From CAYWGR01 sp964458015 (GTDB lineage Bacteria; Planctomycetota; Planctomycetia; Pirellulales; Thermoguttaceae): a stretch of DNA of 13,314 nucleotides. The DNA is taken from positions 1 through 13,314 of the forward strand of contig CAYWGR010000160.1 of NCBI GenBank assembly GCA_964458015.1, given 5' to 3'. The notes under the pieces are model-generated. The model worked only from the letters and a program-made list of their open reading frames with translations. It ran no database searches and was not told where the DNA came from. A program made the translations under genes and the position numbers. Positions 1 through 7,360 of the stretch are shown here, one piece after another; positions within the stretch are counted from its first letter, which is position 1, and each line of letters opens with the position of its first letter.

Positions 1-10
1 CAGGGAAAAA

Positions 11-1387
11 CTATCGCTGGGCCGTCTTGGCGGGAGCAACTTGAAGATAGCCGAAAAGCGTTTCATCGCCGCGTAGGATGAAGAACTTGACGGGGCTCAA
101 GGTGGTGAAGTCGGACCGCTTCAGGATATAGTTGATGTTTTCGAGCGAAACCGTCTCCCAAATGTGCATACCCACCAGCACATCGCCCGAGACGATCCCC
201 TGATTCGACGCGGGACTATTTGGCCGGACCGCCGTCACGGTCAGGCCGCCGCGATAACGCGACTGATAATTCTTCCGGAATTCGTCGGCGGGAATCGGTT
301 TCAGCTCGACGCCCAACAAATCCCAGGCAGGTCGATCCGTTGAGGTTTTAGCCGTCTCGGGCACGTCGCCTAACGTGAGTTTCATCGTTAAAGGCTCACC
401 GGTCCGAAGAACCGCCATGTGAATCTTTTGGCCCGGCTTGCGATCCAACATTGCACGTTGGAAATCCAACGGCCGCTGGATTTTGATGTCATCGACTTTG
501 GTAACAACGTCGCCGGGAGCAAGTCCGGCCTCGGCGGCGGGGCTCTTAGTTTCAACCGCGCCAATCACCATGCCTTCTTGCGGCGACTTGGTTTCGTTCG
601 ACGAAGTTAGTCCGATCCAGGTCGAATTGACATTACAGGAAGCCAGCAGCGAGGCCGCAACCGAAACGACTTTATCGGCGGGAATGGCGAAGCCGATGCC
701 CTGGGCGCCGGCTCGCACAGCCACGTTGATGCCGATCATATCGCCGTCGATGTTTAAAAGCGGCCCGCCGGAATTGCCGGGATTGATGCTGGCGTCGGTT
801 TGTATCAGATCATCGTAAAACTGGGCATCGCTTACTTGCACCGAACGATGCAAGGCGCTGACAATGCCTCGCGTCACGGTATGCTCGTAGCCGTAAGCAT
901 TGCCCAAGGCAATCACGGTTTCACCGGGCATCAAGTCGGAAGAAGTTCCGATGGGCATCACCGGCAGCGACTCGCGAGCGTCGATTTTAATGATCGCCAG
1001 ATCGGTTTCCATATCGCGAGTAACCAGCCGCGCGACGTGTCGGCGTCCATCGGCCAAGGTCACTTGAATTTCACGCACGCCATCGACCACATGATGGTTG
1101 GTGACGATGTATCCCCGAGCGTCGATAATCACGCCGGTGCCCATGCCGTTGACGCGGCGGTTCGCATCAGCGCCGGCAGCTTGCCCGGCTTGAGCGGCGA
1201 CGGTTTTTTCGCCTCGAATGTTGACCACCGAGGTCCGTACCCGTTTGACGGCCTTGACGATCGGGGTTTCGCGCTGTTCCGAAGCCGTTGAAGGCGTCGC
1301 AAGCAGCAGGCAACAAAACAAAGATGCCAAGCTGAACCAAAGAGTACAGCTTCGCAAGTTGGCGGAAAATGCGTGTCGGTCGGCCAT
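11..1387 (-). CDS. HtrA/DegP-like periplasmic serine protease with two PDZ domains
   Basis: This 458-residue protein is a trypsin-fold protease of the HtrA/DegP/DegQ family, which degrades or refolds damaged proteins in the periplasm. A hydrophobic segment at about residues 14-30, followed by ATPSTAS, looks like a signal peptide. The protease domain spans about 42-250 with an intact triad: His99 in TNHHVV, Asp129 in TDLAII and Ser206 in GNSGGPL. A first PDZ domain lies at about 255-340 (AAEAGLAPGDVV). A more divergent second one lies at about 357-450 (SPASNQGIVSGDVLVG). The length fits the two-PDZ subgroup. The ATG start places the signal peptide correctly, although no strong ribosome binding site is visible before it. 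It stands alone, 526 nt from the next minus-strand gene. The family call is secure; which Deg paralogue it is cannot be decided from sequence alone. Confidence 0.95.
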   Translation of the reverse strand: MADRHAFSANLRSCTLWFSLASLFCCLLLATPSTASEQRETPIVKAVKRVRTSVVNIRGEKTVAAQAGQAAGADANRRVNGMGTGVIIDARGYIVTNHHVVDGVREIQVTLADGRRHVARLVTRDMETDLAIIKIDARESLPVMPIGTSSDLMPGETVIALGNAYGYEHTVTRGIVSALHRSVQVSDAQFYDDLIQTDASINPGNSGGPLLNIDGDMIGINVAVRAGAQGIGFAIPADKVVSVAASLLASCNVNSTWIGLTSSNETKSPQEGMVIGAVETKSPAAEAGLAPGDVVTKVDDIKIQRPLDFQRAMLDRKPGQKIHMAVLRTGEPLTMKLTLGDVPETAKTSTDRPAWDLLGVELKPIPADEFRKNYQSRYRGGLTVTAVRPNSPASNQGIVSGDVLVGMHIWETVSLENINYILKRSDFTTLSPVKFFILRGDETLFGYLQVAPAKTAQR

Positions 1388-1737
1388 GGAAAGTCTATCG
1401 CCGGTGTTTGACTAAGGACTCGCGGCAATCGCCCGAGGCGGCCGCGGCACGCTCGTTAAACCGTTCGCGCGGAATCTTCATCCGTCGCATCAACGGTAAC
1501 ACTTTGAATAGATCGGCCCGGCAGAAACGGCACCTTGATGCCCAACGATACTACCCGCACAGCTTGCCCACATTGCCAACGATAAGCCAGGTGATTTATG
1601 ACAATGCCTTTAAGAGAGGCAGACAGGCAGCAATTGCCCAAGCCGGCTATTTTGCCATTTCGACATAGGGCGGCTTCTGCGCCCTAGCTTGCCAATCAAC
1701 CATTCCAGGGGCAATCGGTCGGCAAACTCGGCTGGAA

Positions 1738-1755
1738 CAACCGCGATTGCGGTTG
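1738..1755. other. Short perfect hairpin, CAACCGC/GCGGTTG
   Basis: A 7-bp perfect inverted repeat (1738-1744 and 1749-1755) encloses a GATT loop. No T-run follows on either strand, so it is not a standard intrinsic terminator. It lies between the glycosyltransferase 3' end and the HtrA start and could stabilise a 3' end or be a protein site. Confidence 0.4.
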
Positions 1756-1783
1756 AAGAGTTTCTGTTGCGGAAGGTCATTTT

Positions 1784-1847
1784 GTCATCCTGAGCGCAGC
1801 GAAGGATCTCAAAAACGACTGCGATTCTTCGCTTTGCTCAGAATGAC
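1784..1847. repeat. Imperfect palindromic dispersed repeat (GTCATCCTGAGCG type)
   Basis: Two 25-nt arms (1784-1808 and 1823-1847) are reverse complements at 21 of 25 positions, with a 14-nt spacer. The left arm begins GTCATCCTGAGCGCAGCGAA and the right arm ends GCTCAGAATGAC. From memory, closely similar palindromes (GTCATTCTGAGCGAAGCGAA) recur between genes in many unrelated bacterial genomes, in the manner of REP or MITE-like elements. The transcript would fold into a long hairpin 3' of the glycosyltransferase gene. No transposase is nearby. Confidence 0.75.
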
Positions 1848-1913
1848 GGAACAGCCAAGAAAAATTGCCCCCCCCCCGAACTACCGCATTATCGAGGGAT
1901 GGCAAAACGATCG

Positions 1914-3284
1914 TTAGGATGCGGCCCGCAAAAAGATTTTCTTCGACGCCGTGCTATCATCCTGCTCTTCGCTTGCCGTGATCAAGGCCGCTTGTTCATA
2001 GGCTCGTTCAACAACGCAAATTCCTGTAGCGTATAGACCGAGGAGCTTGGCTGCCAAAATGGGATAGGCCGTGGTCGATATGCTAATCGGCTGCCACCAG
2101 AGGAACAGCAACCCCAAGCTAAGTTGTATCAGCAAGGGATCGCGACGATCCCAAACCGCCAAGACCGCCAACGGTAGAAAACACAAGTTATAGTCGTTCG
2201 AGATCGGCGGTACGAAGGTGGCCAAGGCGACGATCCAAAGCAAATAAGGATAAGCGACTTTGTCGCGCGCCGGCGAACGATAAACGTGATAGGTAACCCA
2301 AGCAAGAGGAACAACGAGCAATACGGCCGCGATTATTTTGCCGGGCAAAAAACCTAACCATTGAAATTGTTGCATGCGCAGCCATAAACAAGAGATGGAA
2401 AGCGCCAGGGGATGGTTCCAAAGGCAGGGGCCGGTTGGAAACATCCGTGCAAGATCCTCCGCTTTTTGGATGTGGAGATTATTATTGATAAAAAATTTCT
2501 GCAACTGGGCAAAATCCAGTACGGCAACAACGATGCCGACAACTGCGAATGCGGCCAACGCCCGCCAGCGGCGCAAGCCGACAAGCCCCACGGCAATCAA
2601 TCCGGGATAGGCTTTTACCCACGGTGCAAAACATAAAACGGCTCCGGCTAAAAATTGCGCCCAACCCGATTTATGTTTCAGGAGCGGTAAAGCGGCAAGA
2701 ATCGGCAGCAGACTAAGCGGGTCATACTGTCCTCGCTCCAGGGCGAATAAAACCGGAGTGCTGTAAAGCATGAGCACGATGGCCGCCAAGGGCGAAATTT
2801 CATCCAACGAGAGCCCCCGCCGCCAGCGACTGGCCACCCAGGCCGCCGCCGCGATAAGTCCAGTCATGAAGATCAACCAAACCATCAAGGCAGTCCGCGG
2901 AGTCATATAATTGACCCACGCGAACAGGCGCATCTCCGAGGGCGGATATGCGAAAAAAAATACCTGATCGGCATAGGGATCGCCTCCGGCCGACCAGATT
3001 CTGGCAGGACGATCGACATGGTGGTAAAAATCGAATCCAAAGGCAGGTAACGTCACCCAAAGATGCTTACATGCCTGTAATTCCTGACGGTGAAAACTGA
3101 GACACCACCAAACGCCCCAGAGAACTAGAAGCCCTATACAAGTTGGAAAGAGAAGCTTCCGAGGATTCGGATTAAGATACTTGGCTAAGAACGTATGGCC
3201 TTTTCGTCTTTCTTGCTCCGGCTCGATGACCCCGGCGACAGGCTGTATTTCGTTACAATCACTCTGAAGTTTTTGTGAACTCAT
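1914..3284 (-). CDS. GT87-family (DUF2029) multi-pass membrane glycosyltransferase
   Basis: This 456-residue integral membrane protein resembles the GT87/DUF2029 family of GT-C enzymes, which transfer mannose or another sugar from a polyprenyl-phosphate donor to a glycan on the outer face of the membrane. The family pattern is visible: Asp85 in FDFYHH, GGDPY at 100-104, YPP at 113-115, GQYDPL at 185-190 and KAYPG at 224-228. Roughly ten hydrophobic segments follow the first one at about residues 44-62. I chose the ATG at 3284 because GGAG sits 7 nt before it; a GTG at 3308 would add eight residues without a clear site. The acyltransferase stop lies 14 nt upstream, so the two are probably co-transcribed and perhaps translationally coupled. 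The charged, Ser-rich C-terminus is not a known domain. Sugar and acceptor cannot be read from the sequence. Confidence 0.85.
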   Translation of the reverse strand: MSSQKLQSDCNEIQPVAGVIEPEQERRKGHTFLAKYLNPNPRKLLFPTCIGLLVLWGVWWCLSFHRQELQACKHLWVTLPAFGFDFYHHVDRPARIWSAGGDPYADQVFFFAYPPSEMRLFAWVNYMTPRTALMVWLIFMTGLIAAAAWVASRWRRGLSLDEISPLAAIVLMLYSTPVLFALERGQYDPLSLLPILAALPLLKHKSGWAQFLAGAVLCFAPWVKAYPGLIAVGLVGLRRWRALAAFAVVGIVVAVLDFAQLQKFFINNNLHIQKAEDLARMFPTGPCLWNHPLALSISCLWLRMQQFQWLGFLPGKIIAAVLLVVPLAWVTYHVYRSPARDKVAYPYLLWIVALATFVPPISNDYNLCFLPLAVLAVWDRRDPLLIQLSLGLLFLWWQPISISTTAYPILAAKLLGLYATGICVVERAYEQAALITASEEQDDSTASKKIFLRAAS

Positions 3285-3298
3285 CCCCAATCTCCACC

Positions 3299-4585
3299 TT
3301 ATATACACCTGTTTTCGGTCTTCTCTATCGAGGGTCCGCTGTAGTTCGCCTCACTCATACGCGGTATAACAGGCAAAAAATGCGGAGCGGGCAGCGAATG
3401 TGCAACTTTCATTTGTGGAGCTGCCTTTCGTCCCGATGATAAAAATGGCTTCTCGCACAAACAATAGAACGGATATGCCGCACAAACAGTTACCCCGATG
3501 ACAATCAGGTCCGTAACGGTCCGATGATTGATCGAAAAAAGCTGAAATGTTCGGACTACAAAGTGGGAAAACTCGTTGTGCACAAGATATAGCGAATAGG
3601 ACATTGTCCCCAATGCCAAGATCGCCTTTCCGCAATTGGCAGGCAGCCATCGCTTACCGTGCAGAAGGTCTCCGATGAACTCATCGAAATCAACCGCAAA
3701 CCACAACAGCAATGTAAAACCAAACGAAAAGGCGGTCCACTCAAGCTCCACGTTCTTCCGCACAAGAACCGCAAAAACCGTAAACAATGCAACGATTCCC
3801 AACAGGGAAACCGCGGCCCAACGACGCCCGAAAACCTTGCTGGGAACAATACCGCGTGCTAACAGACCGTACAACCCCAATCCGCAGGCAAACCGGGCCC
3901 AAAAAGGCAGGAACAGACCGTAGTCAACACAAGGCCAAAATGCCTGCGCCCAGAAGTAGGCAGGCAACGAAAGAAGCGTCACTCCTCCCAAAATCCAAAT
4001 ACGCCATCGTGGGAGCCATACCGTTAGGGCCACAACCAAATAGAACTGAAACTCGATGGCCAGTGTCCAAAAGGCGCCGTTAACGGCACCAAACCGAACG
4101 TACCATATCCCCGTATTCGGATCGAATATCTGCGTTAACGAAATCACCTTGAGCCAATCTACCCAGTTATACGCCGTGAAACCGGGCGGAATGGCGTGAT
4201 TGGTTGAAATCTGGCAGCAACTTGTCACACCCCAAGCCGCAAAACGAATGAGGCAAATCAACAAAGCAGCACACCAGAAGGCTGGGTAGATTCGTTTCGC
4301 GCGTCGATACAGAAATTGGCCTACCGAATCTTGGTGTGCAATCGCGTGGGCAGAGGCCAACCCTAAGCAGAAGCCGGAAATGACAAAAAACATGGAAACG
4401 CCGCGATCCCCAACTTTCAAAAACTGATGCAAGTAGGGAAACCAGTGCTGAAATCCATCACAAAACTGGTGATGGAAAAGAAAAACCCAGAGCGCGGCCA
4501 AGCCCCGCATCGGATCTAAAATCTGATAACGCGTAGACCCCGTCGAAGGCGAGGGCGAAGGATCTGGGGTTTGAGCAGAGAGCAT
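3299..4585 (-). CDS. Acyltransferase 3 family (OafA/YrhL-like) membrane O-acyltransferase
   Basis: This 428-residue multi-pass membrane protein belongs to acyltransferase family 3, whose members move acyl groups, often acetyl, onto cell-surface or secreted sugars. Seen in the sequence: the N-terminal LDPMRGLAALWVFLFHH block with the expected catalytic His38, FFVISGF at 66-72, RRAKRIYP at 94-101, FWTLAIEFQFY at 172-182, and the late SYSLYLVH and EKPF segments. Length and about ten hydrophobic helices match the family. AAGGAG 5 nt before the ATG supports the start. It is the first gene of a minus-strand pair with the GT87 gene, suggesting that both act on one exported glycan or glycolipid. The last 45 residues are hydrophilic and not family-specific. 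Substrate is unknown. Confidence 0.92.
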   Translation of the reverse strand: MLSAQTPDPSPSPSTGSTRYQILDPMRGLAALWVFLFHHQFCDGFQHWFPYLHQFLKVGDRGVSMFFVISGFCLGLASAHAIAHQDSVGQFLYRRAKRIYPAFWCAALLICLIRFAAWGVTSCCQISTNHAIPPGFTAYNWVDWLKVISLTQIFDPNTGIWYVRFGAVNGAFWTLAIEFQFYLVVALTVWLPRWRIWILGGVTLLSLPAYFWAQAFWPCVDYGLFLPFWARFACGLGLYGLLARGIVPSKVFGRRWAAVSLLGIVALFTVFAVLVRKNVELEWTAFSFGFTLLLWFAVDFDEFIGDLLHGKRWLPANCGKAILALGTMSYSLYLVHNEFSHFVVRTFQLFSINHRTVTDLIVIGVTVCAAYPFYCLCEKPFLSSGRKAAPQMKVAHSLPAPHFLPVIPRMSEANYSGPSIEKTENRCI

Positions 4586-4912
4586 CCTTGCTCCTTGTTT
4601 GGAGGTTTTTTATTTCCCATTGCCCCAGCAAACCCCAAGAAAATCTCAAAACGGGGTTAACATTGCTCTGCGAAGTCGTAATGGAAGAGAAAAACAAAAG
4701 AGCTTGGAACTGACCGCGTTTATCGGCATGGTCCGACCGTTTCTTGATCGAAATTGCCCAACAGCGAGAGTATGGGCACTTCACCAGAAGTAGGTAACCC
4801 ATTTATCTATTACGTGATCAGGAAGATAGCTGTCGCTCTAACTCTGCCTTCCCTACAAAACGAGCACCTAGGCAGAATAGGCAATAACGGCTGCATACAA
4901 AAAGGCTGCCGA

Positions 4913-4937
4913 TAATTGGCTTTGTAACGGCCAATTA
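4913..4937. other. Inverted repeat TAATTGGC/GCCAATTA
   Basis: An 8-bp perfect inverted repeat (4913-4920 and 4930-4937) has a 9-nt loop. It is the first of four in the divergent gap and directly abuts the next hairpin. It could be an RNA stem or a dimeric regulator site; the sequence does not decide. Confidence 0.4.
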
Positions 4938-4952
4938 AGACCGTATGGTCTT
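4937..4952. other. Inverted repeat AAGACC/GGTCTT
   Basis: A 6-bp perfect stem (4937-4942 and 4947-4952) with a GTAT loop shares its first base with the preceding inverted repeat. It has no T-run. Confidence 0.35.
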
Positions 4953-4993
4953 GCTTTATCGTATGTGTCGATTTTGGGGGAGGGAACAGCCAT

Positions 4994-5019
4994 AGCGGCA
5001 ATGCATTCATTGCCGTTTT
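4994..5019 (+). terminator. Candidate plus-strand intrinsic terminator or attenuator
   Basis: A perfect 8-bp stem CGGCAATG/CATTGCCG (4996-5003 and 5008-5015) with a CATT loop extends by one G-U and one A-U pair to 4994/5017. TTTT follows at 5016-5019. The T-run lies only on the plus-strand side, so the signal is directional. No plus-strand gene precedes it, which points to a small transcript, an attenuator in the efflux gene leader, or chance. The T-run is short. Confidence 0.4.
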
Positions 5020-5050
5020 GATCGTTCTACGGGTTTGGAGTATCCATGGT

Positions 5051-5076
5051 TTGCCAAAACACGCCGACTTTGGCAA
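5051..5076. other. Inverted repeat TTGCCAAA/TTTGGCAA
   Basis: An 8-bp perfect inverted repeat (5051-5058 and 5069-5076) has a 10-nt spacer, about 240 nt ahead of the efflux gene. The 18-nt centre-to-centre spacing and AT/GC mix would suit a dimeric repressor operator as well as an RNA stem. Confidence 0.4.
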
Positions 5077-5239
5077 TCTGGGCAACATGCGATACGCATT
5101 TCACCTTCAAATTGCGTGTCGATTGTTCGAGAAGCAGCATGTTTTCTCCGTGTAAGCATGTGAGATGATACGCAGGATCAAGGTAGATGTTTTATATCAT
5201 GCACGGTGAGAAATGAGACATTTTTCCCGAGGTGAAGTA

Positions 5240-5269
5240 ATGTCGCAGTTCAAGCCGCGCGCACTTTAA
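5240..5269 (+). CDS. Possible 9-residue leader peptide before the efflux gene
   Basis: An ATG at 5240 opens a nine-codon frame, MSQFKPRAL, ending in TAA. GAGGTG at 5229-5234 provides a good ribosome binding site 5 nt before it. The stop lies 49 nt before the efflux gene ATG. AGCCG at 5253-5257, inside the leader, can pair with CGGCT at 5279-5283; AGCC at 5270-5273 can instead pair with GGCT at 5280-5283. These exclusive pairings resemble leader-peptide attenuation, but the stems are short and the frame could be chance. Confidence 0.25.
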   Translation: MSQFKPRAL

Positions 5270-5302
5270 AGCCCTTTACGGCTGACTGTGAGTTCGCATC
5301 GT

Positions 5303-5307
5303 GGAGG
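5303..5307 (+). promoter_or_regulatory. Ribosome binding site of the efflux gene, beside a G7 run
   Basis: GGAGG at 5303-5307 lies 11 nt before the ATG at 5319 and decides that start over the GTG at 5301, which would overlap the site itself. The site runs into seven consecutive G (5306-5312), so slippage there would change the spacing to the start. Confidence 0.6.
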
Positions 5308-5318
5308 GGGGGAAAAGG

Positions 5319-6968
5319 ATGTCCCGAGCAGCCTGGCTGCGAATCAGCGTCATCATCTTGGCGATGGCCGTGCTTTCGACCAGCGGATGCACGAGTCTGT
5401 CGACGTATATCCACAACAAATTCAAGGTGGGGCCGGACCCTTGCGTCCCCAAAGGCCCCACGGCCCAACGCTGGATTGATGAGGCCGACATTCGCGTTCG
5501 CGCGGATTCCGTCGATATCCATCAATGGTGGACCGTCTTCCAAGATCCGACCCTCGATAATCTCATCGCCGAAGCCTCGAACCAAAACCTATCCCTAAAA
5601 GAAGCAAGTTATCGCGTATTGGAAGCGAGAGCTCAATTAGGGATCTCCCAAGGCAGCCTCTTTCCACAAACACAGGGCGCGTACGGGTCATTCCAGCGTA
5701 TCGGAGCGAGCCAGGTTGCATCGGACTGGCCGGGAACGCAATTTTTCGACCGGTGGAATGCCGGCTTCAATCTATCCTGGGAACTTGACTTCTGGGGACG
5801 TTTGCGTCGTGCCATCCTCGCTGCCGAGGATACCCTTGAAGCTTCCGCCGCCAACTACGATCAGGTCTTAGTGACTCTGTTGGGCGACGTAGCCACGAAT
5901 TACGTTCAGATTCGCTCGGTTCAGGAACGCATTGAATTAGTGCGATCCAACGCTGATTTGCAGCGCAGGATATTGACGATCGCCGATCGCCGTCTTAAGG
6001 CAGGCAAGATAAACGCCCTCGACTCGCATCAAGCCCGCAGCACGCTGGCCCAAACCGAGGCACAAATCCCGGCGCTGAAAATCGAATTACGTCAGGCATG
6101 CAACCGCTTGTGCATTTTGCTCGGCATACCGCCTCGCGATATCGAGCAAGAGTTCGGCCCTGGCCCAATTCCGTCGGCTCCGAGCACGGTGGTCATCGGA
6201 ATACCGGCCGAGTTATTGCGACGTCGGCCCGACGTTCGCCGCGCGGAGCTCCAAGCCGCCTCGCAGGGCCAGCAAATCGGCATCGCCGAAGCGCAGCTCT
6301 ATCCCATATTTTCGATCAACGGTTCGCTCGGCTATCAGTCGAATAATTTCCCCGATCTGTTCACCAGTCCCGCGCTCAACAGCACCGTCGGCCCGCAATT
6401 CCAGTGGAGTATCTTGAATTACGGACGCATTCGCAACAACATGCGCGCACAAGATGCGAAATTCTGGGCTCTCGTGGCTCTTTACCAAAACACGGTTCTG
6501 AAGGCCAACGCGGAAGTAGAAGACGGATTGGTTTCCTTCCTCCGGTCTCAAGAACGAGCCCAATTGCTCGATCAAAGCGTTTCGAACAATCAGAAGGCGG
6601 TGGATATCGTCTTCAAGGAATACCGCGTCGGCACATCCGATTTCAACCGCGTCGCCTTGATCGAACAAAACCTTGTTCAACAACAAGATTTGCAAGCCAG
6701 GGCGCACGGCGATATCGCGCTTGGTTTAATCCAGGTCTATCGCGCCTTAGGCGGCGGTTGGAAAATGTCGCCGCAAAATCGGCAGCCAAGACCCACCGCG
6801 CCGCTTCCGCCGGGTACGGAGCGTCACGAAGAAATTCCCGCACCATCGCCTGATCCCGCCCACACTTCCATCACAGCGCCGCAAGAGCGATCCGAGTGGA
6901 AGATGCCCACACCGCCGGAATCGACAAATCCAAAAACGAGCCGTCGTCTTACCCCGACGCTGCAATAA
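5319..6968 (+). CDS. Outer membrane efflux lipoprotein, NodT/OprM-type (TolC superfamily)
   Basis: This 549-residue protein is an outer membrane factor, the trimeric exit duct for RND-type or ABC-type tripartite efflux pumps. The N-terminus carries a lipoprotein signal ending LSTSGC, making Cys24 the lipidated residue. NodT hallmarks follow: KVGPDPC with a Trp further on, LDNLIAEASNQNLSL, WELDFWGRLRRAI, IPAELLRRRPDVRRAE, LYPIFSINGSLGY, WSILNYGRIRNNMRAQDA and the closing YRALGGGW at Trp481. After that comes a 68-residue Pro-rich, hydrophilic tail not usual in the family. No inner-membrane pump or periplasmic adaptor gene lies in the window, so it is an orphan here. Upstream is the structured divergent gap and possible leader peptide. 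Family call is secure; the exported substrate is unknown. Confidence 0.95.
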   Translation: MSRAAWLRISVIILAMAVLSTSGCTSLSTYIHNKFKVGPDPCVPKGPTAQRWIDEADIRVRADSVDIHQWWTVFQDPTLDNLIAEASNQNLSLKEASYRVLEARAQLGISQGSLFPQTQGAYGSFQRIGASQVASDWPGTQFFDRWNAGFNLSWELDFWGRLRRAILAAEDTLEASAANYDQVLVTLLGDVATNYVQIRSVQERIELVRSNADLQRRILTIADRRLKAGKINALDSHQARSTLAQTEAQIPALKIELRQACNRLCILLGIPPRDIEQEFGPGPIPSAPSTVVIGIPAELLRRRPDVRRAELQAASQGQQIGIAEAQLYPIFSINGSLGYQSNNFPDLFTSPALNSTVGPQFQWSILNYGRIRNNMRAQDAKFWALVALYQNTVLKANAEVEDGLVSFLRSQERAQLLDQSVSNNQKAVDIVFKEYRVGTSDFNRVALIEQNLVQQQDLQARAHGDIALGLIQVYRALGGGWKMSPQNRQPRPTAPLPPGTERHEEIPAPSPDPAHTSITAPQERSEWKMPTPPESTNPKTSRRLTPTLQ

Positions 6969-7028
6969 TTCGGCAATCACTCCTCGTTGCACAATCGCGG
7001 CGGTCAGCTCCTCTGTTTTGTTGCTCAT
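6747..7028 (-). pseudogene. Possible gene-start remnant antisense to the efflux gene tail
   Basis: On the minus strand an ATG at 7028 is preceded 8 nt upstream by GGAGG (7037-7041), a textbook arrangement. It opens a 93-residue frame starting MSNKTEELTAAIVQRGVIAE. The first 23 or so codons have a credible amphipathic composition. The rest, which lies antisense to the Pro-rich tail of the efflux gene, becomes Arg- and Cys-rich, as antisense shadows often do. It may be the surviving 5' end of a lost gene, a very short real gene, or coincidence. I do not recognise a family. Confidence 0.2.
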
Positions 7029-7272
7029 CTCCCTTTCCTCCATATCCCCAATGGTGATTTGGCGGAAACGAACGACCGCCTACATATCCCAGGCACCCCC
7101 CCATCTTGCTATACAGCTTAATTCCACAGGACTACTTTCCCCCATTGACTCATTAGTCCAGAGTCGTCCCCACTTTTTGTCGTACAAAGAGTATTCCCAA
7201 GGAGAACCAAGGCCTCTCAATACCCCCCCACAAATTTGTAAAGATTTTTTCTGACAGAAATTAAGAAAGCAC

Positions 7273-7301
7273 TTGATGTTAATTTAAGCAAGAGATACCA
7301 T
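7273..7301 (+). promoter_or_regulatory. Candidate sigma-70-type promoter of the calpain-like gene
   Basis: TTGATG (7273-7278) and TACCAT (7296-7301) are separated by exactly 17 nt inside the only strongly AT-rich part of the gap. Each box matches 4 of 6 consensus bases. Transcription would start near 7308, leaving a leader of about 180 nt before the ATG at 7487. Confidence 0.3.
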
Positions 7302-7360
7302 ATTAGTTAAGTAATCGGGAGAGGCGTTTTACGTAGTTTTCATTTCCAAGTCGCACTAGG

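Larger units (their letters stand above)
1388..1913. other. Intergenic region with palindromic repeat, small hairpin and C9 run
   Basis: This 526-nt stretch separates the glycosyltransferase stop from the HtrA start, both on the minus strand. I see no convincing gene. The longest open frame (plus, 1369-1668) overlaps the HtrA start antisense and has no family features. The stretch holds a 7-bp hairpin at 1738-1755, an imperfect palindrome at 1784-1847 and nine consecutive C at 1869-1877. The HtrA promoter should lie in its left part, but I could not pick out a clear one. Confidence 0.7.
4586..5318. other. Divergent intergenic region with a cluster of inverted repeats
   Basis: This 733-nt gap separates the minus-strand acyltransferase unit from the plus-strand efflux gene, so promoters for both should lie here. 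I see no convincing protein gene longer than a 9-codon leader. Between 4913 and 5076 there are four perfect inverted repeats, listed separately, and a further 5-bp one at 5087-5099 (ATGCG/CGCAT). GGCAG at 4871 and CTGCC at 4906 could form a longer-range pair. No sigma-70 promoter stood out. Confidence 0.6.

Noticed and set aside
1369..1668. 99-residue plus-strand frame between HtrA and the glycosyltransferase
   Set aside because: It overlaps the HtrA start antisense, lacks a ribosome binding site and shows no domain or membrane pattern.
1738..1755. Hairpin considered as an intrinsic terminator for the glycosyltransferase gene
   Set aside because: No T-run follows on the minus strand and it lies about 160 nt beyond the stop.
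4810..5088. 92-residue minus-strand frame in the divergent gap
   Set aside because: It runs through the inverted-repeat cluster, has no ribosome binding site or family features, and its composition is not protein-like.
7018..7254. 78-residue plus-strand frame upstream of the calpain-like gene
   Set aside because: It has no ribosome binding site, spans C-runs and AT-rich leader DNA, and shows no recognisable features.
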